This document shows, piece after piece, positions 18,006 through 25,882 of a stretch of DNA of 33,697 nt (positions within the stretch are counted from its first letter, which is position 1; every line of letters starts with the position of its first letter). Position numbers and translations under genes: made by a program. Below the pieces are notes generated by a model. That model was not told the DNA's origin and made no database searches. It saw nothing but the letters and a program-made list of their open reading frames with translations. Source of the DNA: Saprospiraceae bacterium (GTDB lineage: Bacteria; Bacteroidota; Bacteroidia; Chitinophagales; Saprospiraceae); contig JARGNR010000064.1 of the NCBI GenBank assembly GCA_029212405.1, positions 1 through 33,697 on the forward strand. Reading direction: 5' to 3'.

Positions 18006-18677
18006 TTATCTATGTTGGTTTATGTTTCTAAATAATGTGAGCTCGAATCGATGATTTAAAGATTCAGACCTAGGTCTTTTTGCCTTAAAATCATTATTTA
18101 AACTGTATCCAAAGACATAGGAAGGCGTAAACGAAGAATTTTTCCCTAAGGATATACTGGGTAAATTGAGTTTACATAGAAGTACCATTTTAAATTTTTT
18201 AATGCCATCAAACGCCGGATCTCTTAATACCGTTCTCATTCCCATTACTTCAGTAAAACTTTCGTGTTCAGATCGCAATACATAAGAATAATTAACCCCG
18301 ATACCCATCGATATACCTTTATAGATATACTTATCGATAAAATAGCTTTCTAATTCAATCAAATATTTAGTAACCGCCGATTCCGTAAAGGCATTATCTG
18401 GAGGAGAAACTAGCCGCTCTTCTTGGAGTGTAGCCGTATACCTTGACAGTCTTACTTGCACCCCATCAACTCTTTTGACCAAGTTATTGAATGTCAGCCC
18501 AATAGAATATTCAGCGCTTTTCTTATAATTTCTGAAAGGAAAAAATTGTGAATTTTCTTGTAATTCCTCAAAAGGTAAAGTGTATGAAAAAGAATAGCCT
18601 ATAGATTGACTCTTCATATTAATACTATTAAGACACACCAAAACAAATAATACTGCCCATCGCTTTAAGAAATCCAT
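18006..18677 (-). CDS. Predicted outer-membrane beta-barrel protein, unknown
   Basis: The 223-residue protein has a signal peptide (WAVLFVLVCLNSINMKSQS). It then shows alternating hydrophobic and polar residues typical of beta-strands (QSIGYSFSYTLPFEE, AEYSIGLTFNNL, GISMGIGVNYSYVLR), ending with HRFELTLFRNINQHR. I do not recognise a specific family. A small porin-like or structural barrel is the best guess. It lies 81 bp downstream of a second predicted barrel gene on the same strand and upstream of the large T9SS gene, so the three may be functionally linked, though that is only context. Confidence 0.6.
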   Translation of the reverse strand: MDFLKRWAVLFVLVCLNSINMKSQSIGYSFSYTLPFEELQENSQFFPFRNYKKSAEYSIGLTFNNLVKRVDGVQVRLSRYTATLQEERLVSPPDNAFTESAVTKYLIELESYFIDKYIYKGISMGIGVNYSYVLRSEHESFTEVMGMRTVLRDPAFDGIKKFKMVLLCKLNLPSISLGKNSSFTPSYVFGYSLNNDFKAKRPRSESLNHRFELTLFRNINQHR

Positions 18678-18758
18678 GTAACTAATTTATAAATCTCAAA
18701 CGAAAGCAAGTTACATTTTGTTATATTTCCCCTAAATGAAATAAGTTCTGTAATTAGA

Positions 18759-19469
18759 TTATGGATTCCACCTTAAACCTATACCGATGGATTGTCTCAA
18801 TGCTCTAGTAAAAAAACCTGTTTGTATTTCTTCATTAAGACCTAAACTTGCATTATAAATGGGACTAATTTCCATCCCATTATTTAGTTTATAACGTCCA
18901 AGTTGTAGTTCAAACAACAATCCGCCTCCTGTTTTATTTATAATAGAAACATCTTCATCCCTTGTATTGATCAAGATATCTTCTTTATGTTTCATATCAT
19001 CCAGTTGGGTATCTAATGAATGAATTGTCCTTGAAACCTCTGCACCAATTTTTAATAGCACTCCTTTAGAAAGTGAAAAATGAACTGGCATAAATCCTAT
19101 TCCCATTCGCACTGTAGAAAAAGTAGAATTTATATCTTGATTAGTTCTAGGCGTAAACCCTACCCCACACCATCCAATAAACGGCATGTAATAGGAATCA
19201 ATAGAACCACTACCCTTTTCAAACTTTACCGTAAGATCTAGAAATGAGTACTCTGGCAAAAAGCCTTCCATGTCCAATTTCAACATATAGTAATTACCAG
19301 AAGTATAATTCGCGTATTCTCGCTCTGTATTTGGGATTAAATCAAAAAAAGTTTGACTACCAAAGCCAGAAGTGAGCTGTAGGGATTGACTTTTTAATGT
19401 TGAATCATTAGGGATAACAAGAAGAAAAAATAATAACATTAAAGCTATGTAAGTTGTAGTAGATTTCAT
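18759..19469 (-). CDS. Predicted secreted or outer-membrane beta-barrel protein, unknown
   Basis: The ATG at 19469 gives a normal signal peptide (TYIALMLLFFLLVIPNDS). An upstream in-frame ATG at 19535 would add a second hydrophobic stretch and looks less likely. The remaining 200 residues are rich in beta-strands, for example YMLKLDMEGFLPEYSFLDL, VRMGIGFMPVHFSLSKG and LLFELQLGRYKLNNGMEISP, and the end is RQSIGIGLRWNP. No family is recognised. Outer-membrane placement is inferred from the strand pattern. Its divergent neighbour is the first sigma-factor gene, with 381 bp between the start codons. Confidence 0.55.
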   Translation of the reverse strand: MKSTTTYIALMLLFFLLVIPNDSTLKSQSLQLTSGFGSQTFFDLIPNTEREYANYTSGNYYMLKLDMEGFLPEYSFLDLTVKFEKGSGSIDSYYMPFIGWCGVGFTPRTNQDINSTFSTVRMGIGFMPVHFSLSKGVLLKIGAEVSRTIHSLDTQLDDMKHKEDILINTRDEDVSIINKTGGGLLFELQLGRYKLNNGMEISPIYNASLGLNEEIQTGFFTRALRQSIGIGLRWNP

Positions 19470-19745
19470 CGTAAGTACGTTTAGTATATTAACTAAGACT
19501 GTTAAAATACAAATAAGGGTTGGTAAATGGTACATATCTATTCTAAAATCTTTTAGAAACTATAGTATTAGTACTACTCCAATTAAGCAAAACTGTACCT
19601 AATTATTAGGTAAAAATTTTGTTCTTCAAGTTCGAATAGTAGTTACAATCTATTCAATACTTTCAATACTTCCTGAAAGTTATAAAATTAACATAATATT
19701 TACATTTCTTATATTGTAGATTATTAGCACTTTACATTATTTTAT

Positions 19746-19818
19746 TTGTTACAACAAAAATATCTTTGCTATTTTGTTTAATTTATTTGCTATTCTGTTT
19801 AACTTTTACATATATTTG
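19746..19818 (+). promoter_or_regulatory. Promoter and repeat boxes of sigma-factor copy 1
   Basis: A TTTG -33 box (19786-19789) and a TATATTTG -7 box (19811-19818) are exactly 21 bp apart. TGTTTAA boxes at 19775-19781 and 19796-19802 are 21 bp apart, the second lying in the promoter spacer. A partly inverted box TTACAACA lies near 19749. The layout is shared with copies 2 and 3. The rest of 19536-19745 shows no gene. Confidence 0.7.
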
Positions 19819-19850
19819 GGGACGATTAGAAAAACAAAAAAAATAAACAT

Positions 19851-20393
19851 ATGTCTACAATAGAATTTGATTCAAAATTTGATTTTCTTACTACCTCATT
19901 AAACTCATTTGCATACAATTTGACTAAGAATCAAGAAGATGCAAAAGATTTATATCAAGAGACTGCATTTAGAGCAATGACTAATAGAGAAAAATTCAGG
20001 CCTGGTACAAATTTCAAGGCATGGACATTCACTATAATGAAAAATATATTCATAAATAATTATCGAAAAAAGGTTAAGCGTAATACGATTATTGACACCA
20101 CAGATAATCAATTTTTCTTGAATTCTGGTGACAAAGTAGTTGATAATGACGCTGGACGAAATATACTAATGGAGGAATTGAATAACATGATCCAAAGTTT
20201 GGACGCAAGCATAAAGGATCCTTTTGTACTTCATTATACCGGCTTTAAATATCAAGAAATTGCCGACAAGCTTGAGTTACCTTTAGGCACAGTTAAAAGC
20301 AGAATCTTTTTTGCTAGAAAAGCATTAAAAGATAAAATCAAAAGACACTATGGAGATTACGAATTAGTAAAAACTAAACTCTCCTATAGTTAA
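19851..20393 (+). CDS. ECF-type sigma-70 family factor, tandem copy 1
   Basis: This is a 180-residue extracytoplasmic-function sigma factor with only regions 2 and 4. Region 2 covers about residues 10-75 (EDAKDLYQETAFRAMTNREK, then FKAWTFTIMKNIFINNYRKK). Region 4 is at about 120-170, with the helix-turn-helix FKYQEIADKLELPLGTVKSR. It directs core RNA polymerase to a set of promoters; the target genes are not known. Unlike most ECF genes it has no adjacent anti-sigma gene. It is the most diverged of three tandem copies (about 17 substitutions against copy 2 and 16 against copy 3), with its own promoter and terminator. Confidence 0.92.
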   Translation: MSTIEFDSKFDFLTTSLNSFAYNLTKNQEDAKDLYQETAFRAMTNREKFRPGTNFKAWTFTIMKNIFINNYRKKVKRNTIIDTTDNQFFLNSGDKVVDNDAGRNILMEELNNMIQSLDASIKDPFVLHYTGFKYQEIADKLELPLGTVKSRIFFARKALKDKIKRHYGDYELVKTKLSYS

Positions 20394-20424
20394 TTAAGAT
20401 ATAGTTTTAGTTAGTTAGTTAATA

Positions 20425-20456
20425 AAAAGCGGTACTGTGAAGACAGTATCGCTTTT
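20425..20456 (+). terminator. Intrinsic terminator of sigma-factor copy 1
   Basis: A 14-bp stem with a GAAG loop is formed by AAAAGCGGTACTGT and its near-complement, with one G-T pair, ending CGCTTTTGTTAT. A conserved TTAGTTAGTTAGTTAA run precedes it. 20457-20791 has no gene and shares short blocks with the region before copy 3. Confidence 0.85.
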
Positions 20457-20791
20457 GTTATAAATAGCTCTCCACTTGCATTTTATCCAATTTATACTCA
20501 ATACAACCCATCTACAGTATTACTATCATAAATATGTACAATATATAAAAGTACAGATGTAAGAATTCCACTGCTTTTGCGCTACTTACTCCTTCTTCCA
20601 AAAAATCATTTCAAGTTAAAAGAATAAGTCTTTATACATTAATAGCTTTTTATGATATCTCAATTAACAATTAAAAATCTTTTATACATTTTTTTACTTT
20701 TAATTTTCAATACAAATTGAATGTTCAATAAATAACAAACAAACACTAATCATCATTTACTATTGGTTATCAACATATTATGCCTAATTAT

Positions 20792-20865
20792 TTGTTGAAA
20801 CAAAAATAAATTCAAATGTTTTGTTTAATTAATTTGCTTTTTTGTTAAACATTATTGTATATTTG
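20792..20865 (+). promoter_or_regulatory. Promoter and repeat boxes of sigma-factor copy 2
   Basis: TTTG (20833-20836) and TATATTTG (20858-20865) are 21 bp apart. TGTTTAA at 20822-20828 and TGTTAAA at 20843-20849 are 21 bp apart, and an inverted TTGAAACA lies at 20795-20802. Confidence 0.75.
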
Positions 20866-20898
20866 ACATACATTAGAAAACAATTAAAAACGTAAAAT

Positions 20899-21441
20899 AT
20901 GTCTACAGTTGAGTTTGATTCGAAATTTGATTTTTTGACTTCCTCTTTGAATTCTTTTGCGTATAATTTGACTAAAAATCAGGAAGACGCAAAAGACCTT
21001 TATCAAGAAACTGCTTTTAGGGCAATGACCAATAGAGAGAAATTCAGACCTGGCACTAATTTTAAAGCATGGACCTTTACCATAATGAAAAATATTTTCA
21101 TAAACAATTATAGAAAAAGGGTCAAGCGAAATACGATTATAGATACAACAGACAACCAATTCTTCTTAAATTCAGGGAATAAGACAGTTGAAAATGATGC
21201 GGGTAGAAATATTTTAATGGATGAACTAAAAAAAATGATTAACAGTCTCGATGCAAGTATTAAAGATCCATTCATTCTGCACTATACCGGATTCAAATAT
21301 CAAGAAATCGCTGAGAAATTAAAACTTCCATTGGGCACCGTAAAAAGTAGAATATTCTTTGCGAGAAAGGCTTTAAAAGAAAAAATAAAAAGTCACTATG
21401 GCGATTATGATTTAGTAAAAACTAAACTCGCCTACAGTTAA
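20899..21441 (+). CDS. ECF-type sigma-70 family factor, tandem copy 2
   Basis: It is 180 residues long with the same two-domain layout as copy 1. It differs from copy 3 at about eight residues, none within the first 73. Its distinctive residues are R74 in the basic YRKRVKRN stretch and K in KLKLPLGTVKSR of region 4, where the other copies have E. That charge change could affect -35 recognition. The copy has its own promoter and terminator, so the three genes are independent units rather than an operon. The DNA from about 20870 to 20993 is identical to copy 3, suggesting recent duplication or gene conversion. Confidence 0.92.
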   Translation: MSTVEFDSKFDFLTSSLNSFAYNLTKNQEDAKDLYQETAFRAMTNREKFRPGTNFKAWTFTIMKNIFINNYRKRVKRNTIIDTTDNQFFLNSGNKTVENDAGRNILMDELKKMINSLDASIKDPFILHYTGFKYQEIAEKLKLPLGTVKSRIFFARKALKEKIKSHYGDYDLVKTKLAYS

Positions 21442-21471
21442 TAAGATAAAGTTTTAGTTAGTTAGTTAATA

Positions 21472-21503
21472 AAAAGCGGTATTGTGAAGACAGTATCGCT
21501 TTT
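21472..21503 (+). terminator. Intrinsic terminator of sigma-factor copy 2
   Basis: It has the same stem design and GAAG loop as after copy 1, closing with CGCTTTTGTTAT. In 21504-21853 there is no gene. An inverted repeat TTTTCAAT/ATTGAAAA lies at about 21768-21787, and a related one occurs before copy 2 near 20704-20725. Confidence 0.85.
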
Positions 21504-21853
21504 GTTATTCCCATAATTTGCAAATAATGTTGCTTTCAACTAACCATTCAGTAGGCTATAGAAATTCTCTATCTAACAATATCTATCTTAAAAGTTGAAA
21601 GCTAAAATAAGGCACAAATAATTAGTATAACCATTATTCTTATTCTTCTTACATCCATTTCCAATAAGACATCAAAAGATAAACTTTAGAAATATTATAC
21701 ATAAATATAATTTAATGTTATTTCAATTAACAATAAAACATAATTAATATATTTGTATCAAGTTAATTTTCAATCTATATTGAAAATTTAATTAGCAATT
21801 ATTTAGGCTCAACATCATTACCAATTGATTTACAGAATATTAGGTCATTATAT

Positions 21854-21926
21854 TTGTTGAAACAAAATAAATTCAAAAGTTTTGTTTAATTAATTTGCTT
21901 TTTTGTTAAACATTATAGTATATTTG
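21854..21926 (+). promoter_or_regulatory. Promoter and repeat boxes of sigma-factor copy 3
   Basis: TTTG (21894-21897) and TATATTTG (21919-21926) are again 21 bp apart. TGTTTAA at 21883-21889 and TGTTAAA at 21904-21910 are 21 bp apart, with an inverted TTGAAACA just upstream. Confidence 0.75.
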
Positions 21927-21959
21927 TTACACATTAGAAAACAATTAAAAACGTAAAAT

Positions 21960-22502
21960 ATGTCTACAGTTGAGTTTGATTCGAAATTTGATTTTTTGAC
22001 TTCCTCTTTGAATTCTTTTGCGTATAATTTGACTAAAAATCAGGAAGACGCAAAGGACCTCTATCAAGAAACTGCCTTTAGAGCAATGACTAATAGAGAG
22101 AAGTTCAGACCTGGCACTAATTTTAAAGCATGGACCTTTACAATAATGAAAAACATCTTCATTAACAACTATAGAAAAAAGGTTAAACGCAATACGATAA
22201 TTGATACAACAGACAATCAATTCTTTTTAAATTCAGGAGATAAGGCGGTTGAAAATGATGCGGGAAGAAACATTCTAATGGATGAACTTAAAAAAATGAT
22301 TGATGGTTTGGATGAAAGTATTAAAGATCCCTTCATCCTACACTACACTGGGTTCAAATATCAAGAAATAGCGGAAAAATTAGAACTCCCTCTAGGAACA
22401 GTAAAAAGTAGAATATTCTTTGCAAGAAAAGCATTGAAACAAAAAATAAAAAGTCACTATGGCGATTATGATTTAGTAAAAACTAAACTAGCCTATAGTT
22501 AG
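21960..22502 (+). CDS. ECF-type sigma-70 family factor, tandem copy 3
   Basis: This is the third 180-residue copy. Region 2 is identical to copy 2, and the changes fall in the linker and region 4 (for example MIDGLDES and ALKQKI). The region 4 helix-turn-helix FKYQEIAEKLELPLGTVKSR differs from copy 1 only at one D/E position, so copies 1 and 3 may recognise similar promoters. It is followed by a variant terminator and then immediately by the remnant of an IS1182-type transposase. No anti-sigma factor or sensor gene accompanies it. Confidence 0.92.
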   Translation: MSTVEFDSKFDFLTSSLNSFAYNLTKNQEDAKDLYQETAFRAMTNREKFRPGTNFKAWTFTIMKNIFINNYRKKVKRNTIIDTTDNQFFLNSGDKAVENDAGRNILMDELKKMIDGLDESIKDPFILHYTGFKYQEIAEKLELPLGTVKSRIFFARKALKQKIKSHYGDYDLVKTKLAYS

Positions 22503-22530
22503 AAGATCAAAGTTTTAGTTAGTTAATTAA

Positions 22531-22562
22531 AAAAGCGGTGCTGTAAAGACAACATCGCTTTT
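22531..22562 (+). terminator. Intrinsic terminator of sigma-factor copy 3
   Basis: AAAAGCGGTGCTGT pairs with the downstream arm ending ATCGCTTTT with one mismatch, around an AAAG loop. It is the most diverged of the three terminators and ends at the edge of the transposase remnant. Confidence 0.8.
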
Positions 22563-22566
22563 CTAT

Positions 22567-23090
22567 TTTATATAATACTGCCTCAAGTTGAGTTTTGATT
22601 CTTTGCTTATGCCGCTTCACTTCATTTCTCCATTCAAATGTGTATTTATTCGCATTTGCCCCCAGTTTGGCGCCATCTACAAAGACCGACTTTATCTATC
22701 AAGCCTAGTTCTGCCATCAAGGTCATCACTTCGCTAAAGACCTTCAACAAAACTCTCTTAAAATTACACGTGCGAAAAAGGTTGATCGTGTGGTGATCTG
22801 GATGTTACATGCCTACCAACCACACACAATGGATGTTACTGTAGACCGATTGCTCAAACTTACAGGAAGAATAAATGTTGTCCAAAAACCGTATACTCCT
22901 ATTTTAAGCATCCTCTTTGAATGAAATAGACTTACTCCTCCTTCGTACTTTTTTAGATAGTATCGATATGAAGACGATCTATATCCTATTGAATATCCTT
23001 CACTAAATGATTCTCTTTTATAAGTTCATCTAGACTAGGTAGATGTAAGCTTAACTGTTCTGGATTAAAGGGCATAAAAGTTGCCTTGCA
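22567..23090 (-). pseudogene. Decayed IS1182-type transposase fragment
   Basis: Read on the minus strand, pieces of one protein appear in different frames. They are MPFNPEQLSLHLPSLDELIK (from 23075), LKKYEGGVSLFH with RMLKIGVYGF, MAELGLIDK after a stop-interrupted HPDHHTINLFR stretch, and VDGAKLGANANKYTFEWRN. These follow the order of IS1182-family transposases. Two in-frame stops (one at 22986-22988, another just before HPDHHT) and at least two frameshifts make it inactive. The C-terminal half is missing, cut off next to the copy 3 terminator. It marks past transposition at the sigma-factor array. Confidence 0.8.
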
Positions 23091-23131
23091 TAGTCGCTTA
23101 CTTGCTCATAGTATAACATAAGTAATACGTC

Positions 23132-23186
23132 GTATAAAATAAAGAAGAGGCTACCTACTTACGAGACAGCCTCTTCTTTATTATAC
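23132..23186 (-). terminator. Strong terminator after the symporter gene
   Basis: A perfect 15-bp stem (AATAAAGAAGAGGCT with its complement), extended by outer GTATA/TATAC pairs, lies 18 bp past the stop at 23204. Confidence 0.8.
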
Positions 23187-23203
23187 AAATGTTTGTCACC
23201 TAC

Positions 23204-24802
23204 TTATTTGCTTGTTTTTATAGCCTCCAGATATCGTTCCAACTGTTTTTTAACAACTGGGTATAAGAAGAATAATCCTATCATATTCGGAAATACCATT
23301 GCAAATATCATGGCATCTGAAAATGCCCAGATAGATCCCATATTTGCTGCTGCTCCAATAATTACAAACAAGCAGAATATAATCTTATATGTCATATCTG
23401 CTGCCTTTCCTCTTCCAAACAAGAATTTCCATGATTGCAGTCCATAATATGACCAAGAGATCATGGTAGATACTGCGAAGAGAACAACGGCTATTGTAAG
23501 GAATACATCACTATAGGGAATATATTTTGCAAATGCCAAAGAAGTTATTCCAGCGCCTTCATATCCTACTCCATCAATAAATACTTTTCCTCCTTCACCA
23601 CCATAGTCAAATACACCTCCAGTATTAAAAATGATAATTACAAGTGCAGTCATTGTACAAATAACTACAGTATCAATAAATGGCTCTAATAACGCTACCA
23701 ATCCTTCTGAAGCAGAATATTTAGTTTTTACAGCGGAGTGAGCAATGGATGCGGAACCTGCTCCTGCTTCATTCGAAAAGGCAGCTCTTTTAAATCCAAT
23801 CAATAATACACCGATCAGACCTCCAATTCCGGCTTGTGGTGTAAATGCCTGAGAGAAAATTTGACCAAAAGCGCCTGGCACCAATGAAGCATTACTCAAT
23901 AATATATAAATACATGCCAATAAATACATAACCGCCATAAATGGAACTACTTTCTCTGTTACCGAAGCAATTCTCTTTATTCCACCAATGATAATTATAC
24001 CTACTAAAATAGCTAAAATAACTCCTATTATAGTACCTGCACTTGAACTGTTCCATGCTAATAAGTCCTTTACAACAATGGTTGCTTGGTTGGATTGAGC
24101 AGCATTTCCACCACCAAAAGATCCTCCAATACAAAAAATAGCAAAAAACACAGCTGCTATTTTACCTAAAGTAGCAAATCCTCTTTCTTTTAACCCTTTG
24201 CTTATGTAATACATGGGACCTCCATATACAGTTCCATCAGGACCTACATCTCTATATTGAACACCGAGTGTACATTCAACAAACTTTGTTGACATTCCTA
24301 AAAATCCACAAATAATCATCCAAAAAGTAGCTCCAGGTCCTCCTAAGGCAATCGCTAATGCTACTCCTGCAATATTTCCATTTCCTACCGTTCCAGATAC
24401 AGCTGTGGCCAATGCCTGAAAATGAGAAACTTCTCCTTCTTGGCTTTCATCTCTAATGGTATCTCTGATATCTCCATCAACACCGGCAGCTTGATCTCCA
24501 AGTTTATGTCCCTCATCAATCTCATCATATTTACCTCTAACCACATTGATTGCAGTTTTAAAGTATCGAACATTTGGGAATCCAAAATAAATTGTAAAAA
24601 ACAGCGCCATCAATACTAAAAGAACAATCACCAAAGGTGTATCCGGTAGTATTTCAAAGAAAATGACTTTTGAAAAGAAATCTGATATTGGCTTAAAACC
24701 TTCGTCGATTCTTTCATCCCATCCTTTTTCCTGACTGTACGATAGCATCGGCAACAATACCATTACAAATAATAGTGTAATTCTAGTTTTCAATAATTTC
24801 AT
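23204..24802 (-). CDS. Sodium/alanine symporter of the AGCS family
   Basis: This 532-residue inner-membrane transporter has about ten hydrophobic helices and the family hallmarks GTVGNGNIAGVALAIALGGP, GFLGMSTKFVECTLGVQYR, GPMYYISKGL and FSNEAGAGSASIAHSAVKT. AGCS proteins import alanine or glycine with Na+ or H+. Before the first family helix there is an added signal-like hydrophobic stretch ending in SYSQ, followed by a charged segment around residues 88-125 (KYDEIDEGHKLGDQ region) before the conserved core. Such extended N-termini occur in Bacteroidota members. It lies 103 bp after kdsA on the same strand, with a hairpin between, so co-transcription is uncertain. Confidence 0.92.
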   Translation of the reverse strand: MKLLKTRITLLFVMVLLPMLSYSQEKGWDERIDEGFKPISDFFSKVIFFEILPDTPLVIVLLVLMALFFTIYFGFPNVRYFKTAINVVRGKYDEIDEGHKLGDQAAGVDGDIRDTIRDESQEGEVSHFQALATAVSGTVGNGNIAGVALAIALGGPGATFWMIICGFLGMSTKFVECTLGVQYRDVGPDGTVYGGPMYYISKGLKERGFATLGKIAAVFFAIFCIGGSFGGGNAAQSNQATIVVKDLLAWNSSSAGTIIGVILAILVGIIIIGGIKRIASVTEKVVPFMAVMYLLACIYILLSNASLVPGAFGQIFSQAFTPQAGIGGLIGVLLIGFKRAAFSNEAGAGSASIAHSAVKTKYSASEGLVALLEPFIDTVVICTMTALVIIIFNTGGVFDYGGEGGKVFIDGVGYEGAGITSLAFAKYIPYSDVFLTIAVVLFAVSTMISWSYYGLQSWKFLFGRGKAADMTYKIIFCLFVIIGAAANMGSIWAFSDAMIFAMVFPNMIGLFFLYPVVKKQLERYLEAIKTSK

Positions 24803-24859
24803 TGGGTTTTTTATTTTTTAATCAAGCTGTTAAGGTAATTTCAATAATTCAGAAATCAA

Positions 24860-24883
24860 AATGGAATCATTAATGATTCCATT
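24860..24883 (-). terminator. Perfect inverted repeat after kdsA
   Basis: AATGGAATCAT and ATGATTCCATT are perfectly complementary around TA. It lies 23 bp past the kdsA stop, followed on the minus strand by TTGATTTCTG. The T-tract is weak, so it could partly attenuate read-through into the symporter gene. Confidence 0.5.
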
Positions 24884-24905
24884 AGAAATGACTACAGAGT
24901 CTTCA

Positions 24906-25706
24906 TCACAAAGCGTCCTGTATTCTACACGCTTTTTCTAAGATGCGATCCAATTGATCAATTTGAAGCATATTGGCGCCATCAGATTTTGCGTTGGAAG
25001 GATCCGGATGTGTCTCAATAAATAATCCATCTGCTCCTACTGCTATACCAGCTTTCACAATGGTCTCGATCATATTTGGCCGTCCTCCTGTTATTCCACT
25101 GCCCTGATTAGGCTGTTGCAAACTATGTGTACAATCCAGTACTACTGGGGCCTCACACATTTTCTGCATGGTAGGTATTCCTCTGAAATCAACAATAAGA
25201 TCGCTGTAACCGAATGTGGTACCTCGTTCTGTAATCATTGCTTGGTCATTGCCCGAATCTCTAACTTTCATCGCAGCATACTGCATTGATTCTGGACTCA
25301 TAAATTGTCCCTTTTTTATATTGACAATCTTATTGGTCTTTGCAGCAGCAACCAATAAATCAGTTTGTCGACATAAAAACGCGGGAATTTGAAGAACATC
25401 TACCACTTCACCTGCCCATGATGCTTCCTGCTCAGTATGTATATCTGTCGTTACTGGAATGCCAAATTCATTTTTAACCTTCTCTAGTACCCTCAACGCT
25501 TTTTCATCTCCAATCCCTGTAAAACTATCGATCCTTGACCTGTTGGCTTTTTTATAAGATCCTTTAAATATCAATGGAATAGATAACCTATCGCAACTTT
25601 TCACCAGTCTTTCAGCAATAGAAAGACATATTTCCTCTCCTTCAATGGCACACGGACCAGCAATTAAAAAAAATCGATCTTGCTCTTTTAGCTTTTGGTA
25701 ATTCAT
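24906..25706 (-). CDS. kdsA: 3-deoxy-8-phosphooctulonate (KDO-8-P) synthase
   Basis: It condenses phosphoenolpyruvate with arabinose-5-phosphate to KDO-8-phosphate in the cytosol, the committed step to the KDO of lipopolysaccharide. The motifs LIAGPCAIEGEE, FKGSYKKANRSR, GIPVTTDIHTEQEA, LDCTHSLQQPN and ETHPDPSNAKSDGAN are all present in 266 residues. The cysteine in GPCAIE, with the histidine of THSLQ and the acidic residues of ETHPDP and SDG, fits the metal-dependent class of the enzyme. It is divergent from the amylase gene across 176 bp. No other KDO genes are nearby. Confidence 0.96.
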   Translation of the reverse strand: MNYQKLKEQDRFFLIAGPCAIEGEEICLSIAERLVKSCDRLSIPLIFKGSYKKANRSRIDSFTGIGDEKALRVLEKVKNEFGIPVTTDIHTEQEASWAGEVVDVLQIPAFLCRQTDLLVAAAKTNKIVNIKKGQFMSPESMQYAAMKVRDSGNDQAMITERGTTFGYSDLIVDFRGIPTMQKMCEAPVVLDCTHSLQQPNQGSGITGGRPNMIETIVKAGIAVGADGLFIETHPDPSNAKSDGANMLQIDQLDRILEKACRIQDAL

Positions 25707-25882
25707 TCAAATCTTTTTTTCTTGTCTTCAAGTGCAAATAAACAAATAAATAAAATAGGGCTCGAATGGATAAGAATAAACCTCATTAATCATTTTCATA
25801 ATTATCCATTTTTTCATTACATTGTGTCATTCTAACACAAAGATCAATCACCCTTGATTAATTCACGTTTAAATTCTAAATA

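Noticed and set aside
17853-18035. 60-codon plus-strand frame upstream of the T9SS gene
   Set aside because: It overlaps the end of the minus-strand barrel gene and the promoter region, and it reads as low-complexity AT-rich sequence.
20884-22220. Two 91-codon minus-strand frames opposite sigma copies 2 and 3
   Set aside because: They match each other only because the sigma genes on the other strand are duplicates; no promoter or signal supports them.
25822-25858. Short inverted repeats TTGTGT/ACACAA and ATCAA/TTGAT before the amylase gene
   Set aside because: The arms are only 5-6 bp in AT-rich DNA, so chance occurrence is likely; they are not listed as operators.
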